A DNA stretch of 64,000 nt, taken from positions 1 through 64,000 of the forward strand of contig NZ_JAUWQB010000005.1 in assembly GCF_030611305.1 (NCBI RefSeq). The letters are read 5' to 3'. This document shows, piece by piece, positions 27,901 through 35,497 of the stretch. Both the position numbers and the translations under genes were made by a program. The notes beneath the pieces were generated by a model. The model searched no databases and was not told the origin of the DNA. It saw only the letters and a list, made by a program, of their open reading frames with translations. Positions within the stretch are counted from its first letter, which is position 1, and each line of letters begins with the position of its first letter. Source of the DNA: Desulfobacula sp. Its GTDB lineage: Bacteria > Desulfobacterota > Desulfobacteria > Desulfobacterales > Desulfobacteraceae.

Positions 27901-28547
27901 TACCACCTCCCTATATGTGTTGCGGCTATCCTTTCCTCGTCAATGCAAAGAAAAAAGAGTATGACCAGATGGTGCTTGAAAATATTATTATTCTGACCCA
28001 GATAAAAGATATGTTCAGGGATCTGACATTTGATGCATACATTGTCAGTTGCGGGACCTGTATGGAATCTCTCAATGAAATCAACATTTCCCAAATATTT
28101 GACTGCCCGGTTCAAGATATTTCAGAATATGTACTGAATCAGGATCAATCCATACAAATGAACCAAAATTATTTCTACCACACCCCCTGTCACGATTCTT
28201 TAGAGGACAATGCAATGGCATTGTTGAAAAGACATTTAAAGGACAACGACATTCGAAAAATTCCTTATTGTTGCTCAGAAGCCGGAACAATGGCACTTTC
28301 AAGGCCGGATATTACCAATGCAATGCTGGAACGAAAAAAGCATGCATTAAAAAAGGAAGACACAAAAGGCGGATTAAAAAAAATATTAACCAATTGCCCG
28401 TCATGCATACAGGGGCTTTCCCGGCATCAAAATCTAAAATTGCAGCCCATCCATCTTGCACAGGAACTTGCTTTAGTTAAAGGCGGAAAAAACTGGGAAA
28501 GAAAACTGAAAACTTTTGTACGTCAAAACGAGGTTGTCACATTTTAA
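24951..28547 (+). CDS. DUF3683 FAD-linked/(Fe-S) oxidoreductase, D-2-hydroxyacid dehydrogenase-like
   Basis: A very large, probably cytosolic or membrane-associated fusion of about 1198 aa. The N-terminal 130 residues match DUF3683 (PYNYTSADDDQIIKHLFG, then GDLFIIQRNPFL). A GlcD-type FAD domain follows (PRGAGTGLTGGATPL, about 190; HMHAGDGNVHINIPV near 640). Two 4Fe-4S motifs (CVRCGRCKSQCP and CTICHKCFNKCP) come next. Two CCG-type segments (FPGCGSERIF with CCGYPF, and CHDSLEDN with CCSEAG) end it. I start at ATG 24951; an upstream TTG overlaps serA. D-2-hydroxyglutarate or D-lactate is a likely substrate, with electrons passed to the quinone or ETF pool. The serA neighbour favours D-2-hydroxyglutarate. 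Confidence 0.82.
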   Translation: MIDPKRKIPYNYTSADDDQIIKHLFGSKLLNVIKKLEPEKEFDRSSILLHRFMGDLFIIQRNPFLFQELVEHPHQRKRLFFEFKNDLTIIEKNAGQEDVFVILEKCKKRLNRLSERIRTVQSDQNRILKHLSPIIGKANIYFDPFNITAHATDATDWRLYTPVAVLRPDKESQVPKLVKKIESLGFQIIPRGAGTGLTGGATPLTSTCVMLNTEKLNQISDIAVEKDKNGKEYAAITLEAGVITQDAMAAAKKHGFIFATDPTSSWACTIGGNLSENAGGKTAVLYGTAIDNVLSYHITMPDAVSYTVKRKDHPLRKILPQDNVIFDIYDQKDQLFKTIILKGSQIRKKGLGKDVTNKTLNGLFGIQKEGCDGIITSATFVLYPEFKFKKTVCIEFFGNDMSQAGLVIADISRAFSNQRPALMALEHFDEQYIKAIKYKTKTSVGTRLIAVLLVDMVSNDEKQLQTGVKTLETILEPYDKTGLSVAKDDRQVQRFWQDRKRLGAIAAHTNAFKLNEDVVLPVDSLAKFARFVDHYNIEEKKFNQTQTILNIIQYLDTAIPLSDPELLRKRVGQAKDLAYRTRKKLDIASRDALEASIHSKNFYREVINNLHGYTLVIENVTRVYEKTKARLIVIATHMHAGDGNVHINIPVLSNDRQMMERANFTADKIMEKAVRLNGVVSGEHGIGITKFKHLDPERVKEFTNYRKKVDPNGLMNPDKLFVPDIIEKVFTPSFNLLELEARILKHGSLSKLAMNIANCVRCGRCKSQCPAFYPGQNMFFHPRNKNLSIGALIEALLYITQRTQSTGFKILKNIEQMADHCTICHKCFNKCPVNIDSGNISIEERDILQNMGFKHASLLTNLTLKYLSSKSKVLNPVWRASLLGIGGTLQRTATSVLSPLIKINGLKPNGFFQLFKSPAAKFDSGTLRTFLSNTNKNQAVILEPETKIRATVFYFPGCGSERIFSKISMAAIYLLLENQNRVILPPPYMCCGYPFLVNAKKKEYDQMVLENIIILTQIKDMFRDLTFDAYIVSCGTCMESLNEINISQIFDCPVQDISEYVLNQDQSIQMNQNYFYHTPCHDSLEDNAMALLKRHLKDNDIRKIPYCCSEAGTMALSRPDITNAMLERKKHALKKEDTKGGLKKILTNCPSCIQGLSRHQNLKLQPIHLAQELALVKGGKNWERKLKTFVRQNEVVTF

Positions 28548-28548
28548 T

Positions 28549-29259
28549 ATGAACCTTGTCCTTTTGGAAAATAAAGATTTTATTGGTAATGAACGGGTTG
28601 TTATTCAAGGAAGACAGTTCCAGCATTTGATCTCGGTAAACAAGGTGAAGAAAAACGATCGACTGGTCTGCGGCCTTTTAAATGATAAGATCGGTACGGG
28701 TTTGATCACAAATGTATGGAAGGATTCTCTTGAAATGGAAGTTCATCTGACTAAGGATCCACCCGGACCATTACCCCTGACCCTTGTTTTAGCTCTTCCA
28801 AGACCGAAAATGCTCAAACGGATTATTGAGAACGTTACAAGCCTCGGTGTTAAAAAAATTTATCTGATAAATTCCTGGAGAGTGGAAAAAAGCTTCTGGC
28901 AAAGCCCATTGCTTAAAAAAGAGTATCTTAGAAAACAGATGATTCTGGGACTGGAACAAAGCCGAGATACGGTATTACCCAAGATTTATCAAAAAAGGTT
29001 TTTTACTCAATTTGCAAATGAAGAACTCCCTCAAATTTCAAAAAACAGTTTGTGTATTACAGCCCATCCTAAATCTTCAAAAATCTGTCCGTCTGGTGTA
29101 AATAAAAAGATAACACTTGCGATAGGTCCCGAGGGCGGGTTTATTGATATTGAAGTTGCAACATTAAAAAAACAAGGGTTTTTTTCATGCCATATCGGAC
29201 AAAGAATTTTAAGGGTTGAAACCGCTGTGACCTGCTTAATTTCACGATTGTATTCATAA
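28549..29259 (+). CDS. rsmE: 16S rRNA (uracil(1498)-N(3))-methyltransferase
   Basis: A 236-aa SPOUT-class methyltransferase. It has an N-terminal PUA-like part (RVVIQGRQFQHLISVNKVKKNDRL) and the C-terminal knot with ALPRPKMLKRIIENVTSLGVKKI, and AIGPEGGFIDIEV and RILRVETAVTCLISRL signatures. The ATG 28549 begins one base after the stop of the upstream oxidoreductase, so it is translationally linked. A longer frame from 28516 would overlap that gene. Confidence 0.94.
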   Translation: MNLVLLENKDFIGNERVVIQGRQFQHLISVNKVKKNDRLVCGLLNDKIGTGLITNVWKDSLEMEVHLTKDPPGPLPLTLVLALPRPKMLKRIIENVTSLGVKKIYLINSWRVEKSFWQSPLLKKEYLRKQMILGLEQSRDTVLPKIYQKRFFTQFANEELPQISKNSLCITAHPKSSKICPSGVNKKITLAIGPEGGFIDIEVATLKKQGFFSCHIGQRILRVETAVTCLISRLYS

Positions 29260-29273
29260 AAGAGGAACGACAT

Positions 29274-29441
29274 ATGAAAGACAAAAAGAAAATTGATAAA
29301 GAACGGCAAATATCTTATGACAGTTTACCCTCAAGTGTTAAAGAGAGCTTAACAGAGGAAGAAAAAGAGCTTTTTCTTTATGCAGAGCAATGGCCGGATT
29401 CTCTGTTTGAAAAACTGGAAGAATTCATTATTAAAGATTAA
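29274..29441 (+). CDS. Small hypothetical protein (55 aa)
   Basis: ATG 29274 follows AGAGGAACGACAT, 14 bases after rsmE, and reads 55 codons to TAA 29439-29441. The product is highly charged: a lysine-rich start and an acidic, amphipathic C-terminal half containing LTEEEKELFLYAEQWP. No family is recognised. The last 11 bases overlap the end of the convergent ABC-F gene. The good SD and fit behind rsmE support its being real. Confidence 0.55.
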   Translation: MKDKKKIDKERQISYDSLPSSVKESLTEEEKELFLYAEQWPDSLFEKLEEFIIKD

Positions 29442-31239
29442 CTTTTGTTTTTTTTGTATCTAGGCATTCCCATCTTTCATAAAGGTGATGTGACTTTTCC
29501 TGTGCCTGTTTGAGCATGGAACAATAGTGTTTCATTTTTTCAGGTGTGTTCATGATTTCAGGCTCTTGTATTTTATCGGAAAGCAATTGAACCTTGTCTT
29601 CAGCCTTTAAAATTTCTTCTTCGATATGGTCCAGTTCATATTTGTCTTTATATGAAAAACTTAAGGGAGGGTTGGTTTTTTTTCTGTCTGTCTTTTTTAT
29701 TTTCCGGGGTTTTTCAAGGAGTGTTAAACGGTGGTTCATAATCTGATTAAAATCTTTAAAAAACTTGGCTTCCGAGCCGGGATCAAGATATAAAATTCGA
29801 TGACAGACCCTGTCCATAAGAAAACGGTCATGGGAAACGATAACAACCGCACCCGGGAATTGTCTTATACTGTCCTCAAGAACTTCTAAAGATAAGATAT
29901 CAAGATCATTGGTGGGTTCGTCCAAAAGAAGGATATCGCAAGGGGAAAGCATGATATTGGCAATGGTAATTCTTGCCTTCTCGCCGCCGGATAGTCTTTT
30001 GACAGGCATATCAAGCTGATCCGGCATAAATAAAAATCGCTTTGCCCAGGTTACGATATGAATGGACCTGCCTTTATAATTAACACTGTCTCCACCGCCT
30101 GGATTAAGGGCTTCTTTTAAACTTAATTTCGGGTTTAACTTAGAACGGCTTTGATGAAAGCCAATGACTATTAAATTTTCAGCCCATTGGACTTTACCTT
30201 CATCCGGGAGGATTTTTTTTTCAAGGATTGATAAAAATGTAGACTTCCCACTGCCATTTTCTCCAACAACACCGAGGCAAACCTTAGGTCCAAGTTCAAA
30301 GGTGATATCAGAAAATAGTTCTTTGTCATTGATACTTTTTTTAAGATGATAGGCTCTTAACAGTTTTTTGGTCTGTCTGCCGGTAGCGTGAAAGGCAATA
30401 TCCATAGTAGCGGTATTTTTATTTCTGTCCTTTAAGGCATACAATTCCATCCTTAATTTTTGGGCCTGCTCAATTCGATATTTTGCTTTTGTGCTTCTGG
30501 CTTTGGCTCCTTGCTTGAGCCATTCGTCTTCCCTTCTCATTTTGCTGGATAATGAAGCCTGTTTTTTTTGCTGCCCTATTAAAAACTTTTGCCGCTCTTT
30601 TTCAAATTTCTTATACTGACCGGCAATTTTAAAATATCCTGCAGGATAATATTTTGCAATTTCCATCACATTGAAACAGACATTTTCAAGGAAGGTACGA
30701 TCGTGGCTGACAACGATAAATGAAAACTGTGCAGATTTCAATATATCCTCCAGCCACAAAATACCATTAATATCAAGATGATTGGTCGGTTCGTCCAATA
30801 GAAGAATATCAGGTTTACAGCAAAGCGCTCTTGTGACAGCTAATTTTTTTTTCCATCCGCCGGATAAATTTCCAACCCGCATATTTGCATCTTCAAATCC
30901 ACCTTTCCCCAATGCTTTTTGAACAATTTTATGGCGCTCCCTGTCATCAAAAGGGCTGTCCTTTGAACTGTCATATAAAAGCTGTTCCACTGTTTGATCG
31001 GGATTGAGACGGTCTTCCTGGGAAAGATATATAAATCTTAAGCCGGTTTTGGTAATTAATTCTCCGGTATCGGGTTCAATTTTATTTGCAATGAGTTTTA
31101 GCAGTGTGGATTTACCGGAACCATTCATTCCAATAAGCCCCAGCTGTTCATTTAATTTAAAATCAATGGAAAGGTCGTGAAAAAGCGTATCATCCCCATA
31201 GGTTTTTGAAACATTTTTAAGGCTGAAAGTATGGCTCAT
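29431..31239 (-). CDS. ABC-F family ATPase (Uup-like)
   Basis: A 602-aa soluble twin-ABC protein. The first cassette has GMNGSGKSTLLKLIA, LSGGWKKKLAVTRAL and LLLDEPTNHLD. The second has GENGSGKSTFLSIL, LSGGEKARITIANIML and LLLDEPTNDLD. A charged linker of the ABC-F type lies between them (about residues 210-280), and a C-terminal coiled-coil segment (about 540-595) resembles Uup. It lacks membrane segments and acts at the ribosome or in DNA-related processes by family knowledge. The start overlaps the stop of an upstream small membrane protein (ATGA). Confidence 0.92.
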   Translation of the reverse strand: MSHTFSLKNVSKTYGDDTLFHDLSIDFKLNEQLGLIGMNGSGKSTLLKLIANKIEPDTGELITKTGLRFIYLSQEDRLNPDQTVEQLLYDSSKDSPFDDRERHKIVQKALGKGGFEDANMRVGNLSGGWKKKLAVTRALCCKPDILLLDEPTNHLDINGILWLEDILKSAQFSFIVVSHDRTFLENVCFNVMEIAKYYPAGYFKIAGQYKKFEKERQKFLIGQQKKQASLSSKMRREDEWLKQGAKARSTKAKYRIEQAQKLRMELYALKDRNKNTATMDIAFHATGRQTKKLLRAYHLKKSINDKELFSDITFELGPKVCLGVVGENGSGKSTFLSILEKKILPDEGKVQWAENLIVIGFHQSRSKLNPKLSLKEALNPGGGDSVNYKGRSIHIVTWAKRFLFMPDQLDMPVKRLSGGEKARITIANIMLSPCDILLLDEPTNDLDILSLEVLEDSIRQFPGAVVIVSHDRFLMDRVCHRILYLDPGSEAKFFKDFNQIMNHRLTLLEKPRKIKKTDRKKTNPPLSFSYKDKYELDHIEEEILKAEDKVQLLSDKIQEPEIMNTPEKMKHYCSMLKQAQEKSHHLYERWECLDTKKTKVNL

Positions 31240-31478
31240 GACTGATTATTATTGGCTTGATTGTTAATGTGTCGATAGACACTGATCATTTTAATCAAAA
31301 AACTGATAGACAAAGCTAAACTGATCAGTATGACAAAGCTTGCAGCAAAAAAGGTCATAATAAAACTAAAAGGATCATTCAAAGAATAGGAGCCAATAAT
31401 CAGATCGAATCCGAAAACCAGAAAAAAAATAGATACAAGCATCATGCTCACCTGGAAAATCCACCACGTATATTTCAT
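31236..31478 (-). CDS. Small hypothetical membrane protein
   Basis: An 80-aa protein with two predicted transmembrane helices (about 5-25 and 36-62) and a polar asparagine-rich tail. No family is recognised. Its stop overlaps the ABC-F start codon by four bases, so the two are translated in a coupled way. The divergent two-component genes lie on the other side. Confidence 0.6.
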   Translation of the reverse strand: MKYTWWIFQVSMMLVSIFFLVFGFDLIIGSYSLNDPFSFIMTFFAASFVILISLALSISFLIKMISVYRHINNQANNNQS

Positions 31479-31563
31479 AAAGAGAAAATTTCCTTATTAA
31501 AAATTTCACAACTTGTAAAAATCAGGACAAGTCTATAGTGTTGACTTTAAAAAATCAAACCCA

Positions 31564-31591
31564 TTGATTTGTTTTACCAAGACATTATAAT
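31564..31591 (+). promoter_or_regulatory. Sigma-70-like promoter of the two-component/degP genes
   Basis: TTGATT (31564-31569), a 16-base spacer and a perfect TATAAT (31586-31591) lie 37 bases before the response-regulator start. Confidence 0.55.
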
Positions 31592-31627
31592 GCATTTAAT
31601 AAAGAATAATTGAACAGGAGCATTATT

Positions 31628-32299
31628 ATGAGAATTCTGGTTATAGAAGATGATTTAAAAATTGCAGAATTCATTCAAAAAGGCCTTAAATCATCAGGAT
31701 TTGCAGTTGATCATGCCGCAACAGGAAACCAGGGGTTTGAAATGGCCTTTGAAGAGCCTTATGATACAATGGTTGTGGATATTATGCTGCCGGAACTGGA
31801 TGGTATATCATTAATCAAAAAAATTCGGGAAAAGAAAAATAATACACCGATTATCATTTTAAGTGCAAGAGATCGAGTGGATGACAGGGTAAATGGTCTT
31901 CAGGCCGGTGCTGATGATTATCTGACAAAACCTTTCGCATTTTCTGAGCTTCTTGCAAGGATACAGGCGCTTATCAGACGAGCGGGGAATATTACAGATC
32001 CCGTGAATCTTTCATATGCCGATTTAAGCATTGATATATTAAAGCGCCAGGTAAAAAGGAATGATGAAATTGTTGAATTGCAACCCCTGGAATTTTCTCT
32101 TCTGGAGTATTTGTTGCGTAACAGGGAACGTGTGGTTTCAAGAACCATGATTATGGAACATGTCTGGGATTATAATTTTGATCCGATGACCAATGTTGTT
32201 GAAGCAAGAATTTGCAGACTGAGAGATAAAATTGATAAAGACTTTGAACCCAAATTAATTCATACGGTTCGGGGTGCAGGTTATGTGCTGAAAGTTTAA
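31628..32299 (+). CDS. OmpR-family response regulator
   Basis: A 223-aa regulator. The receiver domain (1-120) starts MRILVIEDDLKIAEFI, has the phospho-acceptor Asp in VVDIMLPELDG and LTKPFAFSEL. The C-terminal winged-helix DNA-binding domain follows (about 125-223; MIMEHVWDYNFDPMTNVVEARI). ATG 31628 with AGGAG eight bases upstream is preferred over TTG 31610. The stop overlaps the ATG of the sensor kinase (TAATG). With degP directly downstream, an envelope-stress role like CpxRA is plausible but not proven. Confidence 0.93.
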   Translation: MRILVIEDDLKIAEFIQKGLKSSGFAVDHAATGNQGFEMAFEEPYDTMVVDIMLPELDGISLIKKIREKKNNTPIIILSARDRVDDRVNGLQAGADDYLTKPFAFSELLARIQALIRRAGNITDPVNLSYADLSIDILKRQVKRNDEIVELQPLEFSLLEYLLRNRERVVSRTMIMEHVWDYNFDPMTNVVEARICRLRDKIDKDFEPKLIHTVRGAGYVLKV

Positions 32300-33705
32300 T
32301 GATTTATAAAATTTTTAATACAATAGCGTTTAGATTAGCACTCTGGTTTACAGGAATTTTTACCATCTGTTCCGGTGTTGCCTTTGTTTTGTTTTATTTT
32401 CTTGCCACTCAAACCATTCAGAGTCAAATTGATCAGGAGCTTTTGGATAATGCATCTAAATTTTCTGCTATTATTCACAGGAACGGATTGGTGGGTGCAA
32501 GAGAGCTTGCCGTGGTAGAAGCCCAGGCAGCAGGAGAAAAAGTCATATTTTTCAGGCTTGTGTATCCAACAGGAGAAGTATTTGCATCTTCTCATATGTT
32601 CTATTGGAAACAGGTTCATGTGAGCAAGAATGCCCTGCAAACCCTTGTCCTTAACAAAAACCCCATATTTGAAACCATTCTCATTCCATCAACCAGACAA
32701 AAAGCAAGAATTCTTTACAGCTATGTGGCAAACAATGCCATCTTACAAACCGGAATAGTCATGGATTTTTCCGCTAAATTTTTATCGGCCTTTAAAAAGG
32801 TTTTTATCGGTGCAATGGGCTTTATCATTGTTTTTTCCGCAGTGTCCGGCTGGCTTTTGATTAGAAAAGCATTGTCCGGTGTTGCGACCATAACTAAAAC
32901 AGCTCAAAATATTACCGGCAGCAACCTTGAAGCAAGAGTTGCAGGAACCGGCAATAAGGATGAGCTTGAACATCTGGCTAATACATTTAACTCCATGCTT
33001 GACAGAATCGAAGAACTTGTAAAAAGCATCAGGGAGATGAGTGATAATATTGCTCACGATTTAAAAAGTCCGATTACCAGAATCAGAGGTTTTGCTGAAC
33101 TATCACTTACCCATGAGGAAAACCTGGAAGATTACCGTGGCATGGCCTCAAATACCATTGAAGAATCAGATCGTCTCTTGGACATGATCAACACCATGCT
33201 GGTGATTTCAAAGGCTGAAGCCGGCGAGGGAGAATTTGAGTTTAAAAAAACTAATCTTTCCGTAATGATCAAAGCGGCATGTGACCTTTTTGCGCCGCTG
33301 GCAGAAGATAAAAATATAGATTTTGACCAGACCATTGAAGAGCAGATATTTATTGCTGCAGATATAAAGATGCTTCAGAGGGCATTTTCCAATTTGTTAG
33401 ACAATGCAATCAAATATACGCTTGAAAACGGGAGGGTAAGTGTTACTGTCTTTAAAGAAAACAATTTAATTACCATTAAAATTCAAGATACAGGAATTGG
33501 TATAGAATCGGAATATTTTGAAAAAATATTTGAAAGATTTTACAGGGCAGAGTCATCCAGAACAAGTGCCGGAACCGGTTTGGGTCTTAGCCTTGCCAGA
33601 ACCATTGTTCGACAGCACAAAGGGGATATTTCAGTGTCAAGCCGGCAGGGCAAGGGCTCTGTATTTGTGATGACATTACCATATAGTAATCTTGAGGTCA
33701 TTTAA
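32299..33705 (+). CDS. Sensor histidine kinase (HAMP)
   Basis: The 468-aa kinase has two membrane helices (about 12-36 and 165-190) flanking a periplasmic sensor of about 125 residues, then a HAMP domain. HisKA carries the phospho-acceptor His in AHDLKSPITRIRG (about 252). HATPase boxes are intact: NLLDNAIKYT (N), IQDTGIGI (G1) and GTGLGLSLA (G2). It is the cognate kinase of the overlapping OmpR regulator. The sensor region resembles no ligand domain I recognise, so the signal is unknown. Confidence 0.93.
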   Translation: MIYKIFNTIAFRLALWFTGIFTICSGVAFVLFYFLATQTIQSQIDQELLDNASKFSAIIHRNGLVGARELAVVEAQAAGEKVIFFRLVYPTGEVFASSHMFYWKQVHVSKNALQTLVLNKNPIFETILIPSTRQKARILYSYVANNAILQTGIVMDFSAKFLSAFKKVFIGAMGFIIVFSAVSGWLLIRKALSGVATITKTAQNITGSNLEARVAGTGNKDELEHLANTFNSMLDRIEELVKSIREMSDNIAHDLKSPITRIRGFAELSLTHEENLEDYRGMASNTIEESDRLLDMINTMLVISKAEAGEGEFEFKKTNLSVMIKAACDLFAPLAEDKNIDFDQTIEEQIFIAADIKMLQRAFSNLLDNAIKYTLENGRVSVTVFKENNLITIKIQDTGIGIESEYFEKIFERFYRAESSRTSAGTGLGLSLARTIVRQHKGDISVSSRQGKGSVFVMTLPYSNLEVI

Positions 33706-33776
33706 TCGTCATATTTATGGTTTATTATTAAAGTCGGTAAGGGAAATATCGATTTTAAAATTTATGGGAGGTTAAA

Positions 33777-35195
33777 ATGAAACAGATAAATAAAATATTT
33801 TTTATCATTATTGTGATAGCCCTGGTGGCCGCACCGGCAATTGCTAAAAAGAATTTTAAAAATACCAGAATGGTGCCGGTAAGTTTTGCTGAGCTTGCCA
33901 AACAGGCAAAACCCGGTGTTGTAAACATACAGACAGTTAAAACAATTGAAGGTGGTGGAAGGGTTTACAAACATTTTTTTGGCCAGCCCTTTGGCGGAAA
34001 CCGAAATCCGTTTGATGAATTCTTTTCACCTTTTCCTAATCAAAGACCGCAAAACAGGAAAGAAAGCAGTCTGGGTTCCGGCTTTGTTATCAGTAAAGAC
34101 GGATATATTGTAACCAATAACCATGTGATTAAGGATGCGGATCAAATCAAGGTAATATTACATGATAAGACTGAATATGAGGCAAGTATCATAGGAACTG
34201 ATCCCATGACAGATCTGGCACTCATTAAAATTAAGGCAACGGATTTGGTGCCCTTAAAATTCGGAAGTTCCTCTGAAGCTGAAGTCGGATCATGGGTGGT
34301 CGCCATTGGCAGTCCATTCGGACTTGAGCAGACAGTAACTGCCGGGATTGTCAGTGCAAAAGGGAGAATCATCGGATCGGGACCCTATGATGATTTTATC
34401 CAGACCGATGCCTCCATTAATCCGGGTAATTCCGGCGGGCCCTTGTTGAACCTTGATGGTGAAGTCATTGGTATCAATACAGCCATTATCAGGGCAGGGC
34501 AGGGCATCGGGTTTGCTATCCCTTCGGATCTTGCAACCGGCATTATTGATCAATTAACAGAACAGAAAACTGTTTCCCGGGGTTGGCTGGGCGTGGCCAT
34601 TCAAAATGTCACGGAACAGCTGGCAAAATATTATGGAATCAAGGAAACCAAAGGCGTATATGTTGCCAAAGTGTATGAGGGAGATCCGGCAGATAAGGCA
34701 GGTATTAAAGTTGGGGATGTCATCTTTTTGATCAATGATAAAACCATTGATTCATCCAGGGATCTTACTTTGACCATTGGAAGTTCATCTGTTGGTGAAA
34801 CGGTTACTGTCAAGCTGATCCGTGATGGTAAAGAAAAAATTGTAAAGGTTAAACTTGGCAAGAGACCGGAACAAAATCCTGAAACAAAAGAAACAATTGA
34901 TGGATATGATTCTTTTGGATTCAGGCTAAAACAAATGGATTCAGATATTGCCCGGAAACTTGGCTATCCTGAAGATATCAAAGGACTTGTCGTCATTGAC
35001 ATAGAATCAGGCAGCCAGGCTTCAAAAACAAGTGTCCGTCATGGCGACCTTCTAATGGAAGTGAACCGCAATAAAATTGCCAGCATTGAAGAGTATCGGC
35101 AATATATGAATAAAATAAATAAAGGCGGTATTGCCCAGCTTCTCTTTAGAAGAGGTAACAGCCACGTGTTTGTTGTGGGTTTTGAAAAATCATAG
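33777..35195 (+). CDS. degP: Periplasmic serine protease Do-like (HtrA/DegP)
   Basis: A 472-aa trypsin-fold protease/chaperone with an N-terminal signal peptide ending near AIA-KK (residue 23). The catalytic triad lies in [18 protein letters not shown] and the nucleophile motif GNSGGPLL. Two PDZ domains follow (about 275-365 and 385-470). ATG 33777 is preceded by GGGAGGTTAAA. It stands 71 bases behind a two-component system, which suggests regulation by it. Degrades misfolded envelope proteins by family knowledge. Confidence 0.95.
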   Translation: MKQINKIFFIIIVIALVAAPAIAKKNFKNTRMVPVSFAELAKQAKPGVVNIQTVKTIEGGGRVYKHFFGQPFGGNRNPFDEFFSPFPNQRPQNRKESSLGSGFVISKDGYIVTNNHVIKDADQIKVILHDKTEYEASIIGTDPMTDLALIKIKATDLVPLKFGSSSEAEVGSWVVAIGSPFGLEQTVTAGIVSAKGRIIGSGPYDDFIQTDASINPGNSGGPLLNLDGEVIGINTAIIRAGQGIGFAIPSDLATGIIDQLTEQKTVSRGWLGVAIQNVTEQLAKYYGIKETKGVYVAKVYEGDPADKAGIKVGDVIFLINDKTIDSSRDLTLTIGSSSVGETVTVKLIRDGKEKIVKVKLGKRPEQNPETKETIDGYDSFGFRLKQMDSDIARKLGYPEDIKGLVVIDIESGSQASKTSVRHGDLLMEVNRNKIASIEEYRQYMNKINKGGIAQLLFRRGNSHVFVVGFEKS

Positions 35196-35247
35196 CAGAT
35201 ATCAGCAAGGATGGTTGTAGATTTAAATATCATGACAGAAAAAGAAG

Positions 35248-35323
35248 TGGTGGAGCTGAGGGGGATCGAACCCCTGACCTTACGGCTGCCAGCCGTACGC
35301 TCTCCCAGCTGAGCTACAGCCCC
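35248..35323 (-). tRNA. tRNA-Ala (GGC anticodon)
   Basis: On the minus strand the 76-base sequence begins GGGGCTGTAGCTC and ends with the discriminator A and an encoded CCA. The acceptor arms GGGGCTG and CAGCTCC pair, with one G-T. The anticodon stem TACGG/CCGTA encloses CTGGCAG, giving anticodon GGC. The T arm GGTTCGATCC is canonical. Confidence 0.97.
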
Positions 35324-35340
35324 ATGGTAAAAGCATTACT

Positions 35341-35369
35341 TAAATAATAGATTGAATCTATTGTGTCAA
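35341..35369 (-). promoter_or_regulatory. Promoter of tRNA-Ala
   Basis: On the minus strand TTGACA (35364-35369), 17 bases and TATTTA (35341-35346). Expected initiation falls about 10 bases before the tRNA 5' end. The -10 is weak. Confidence 0.4.
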
Positions 35370-35412
35370 CAAAAAATTGTTTATAAATATTTAAATTTAA
35401 ATTAATAAAATA

Positions 35413-35442
35413 TTGACACATGGTTTTATGAAAAGATATTAT
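35413..35442 (+). promoter_or_regulatory. Sigma-70-like promoter of the PpiD-like gene
   Basis: A perfect TTGACA (35413-35418), an 18-base spacer and TATTAT (35437-35442) lie 55 bases before the PpiD-like start codon. Confidence 0.55.
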
Positions 35443-35497
35443 AAGCGTTTATTTAATTAAAATATTTTTATTTTACACCAGAGTTAAGGAGAAAGTG

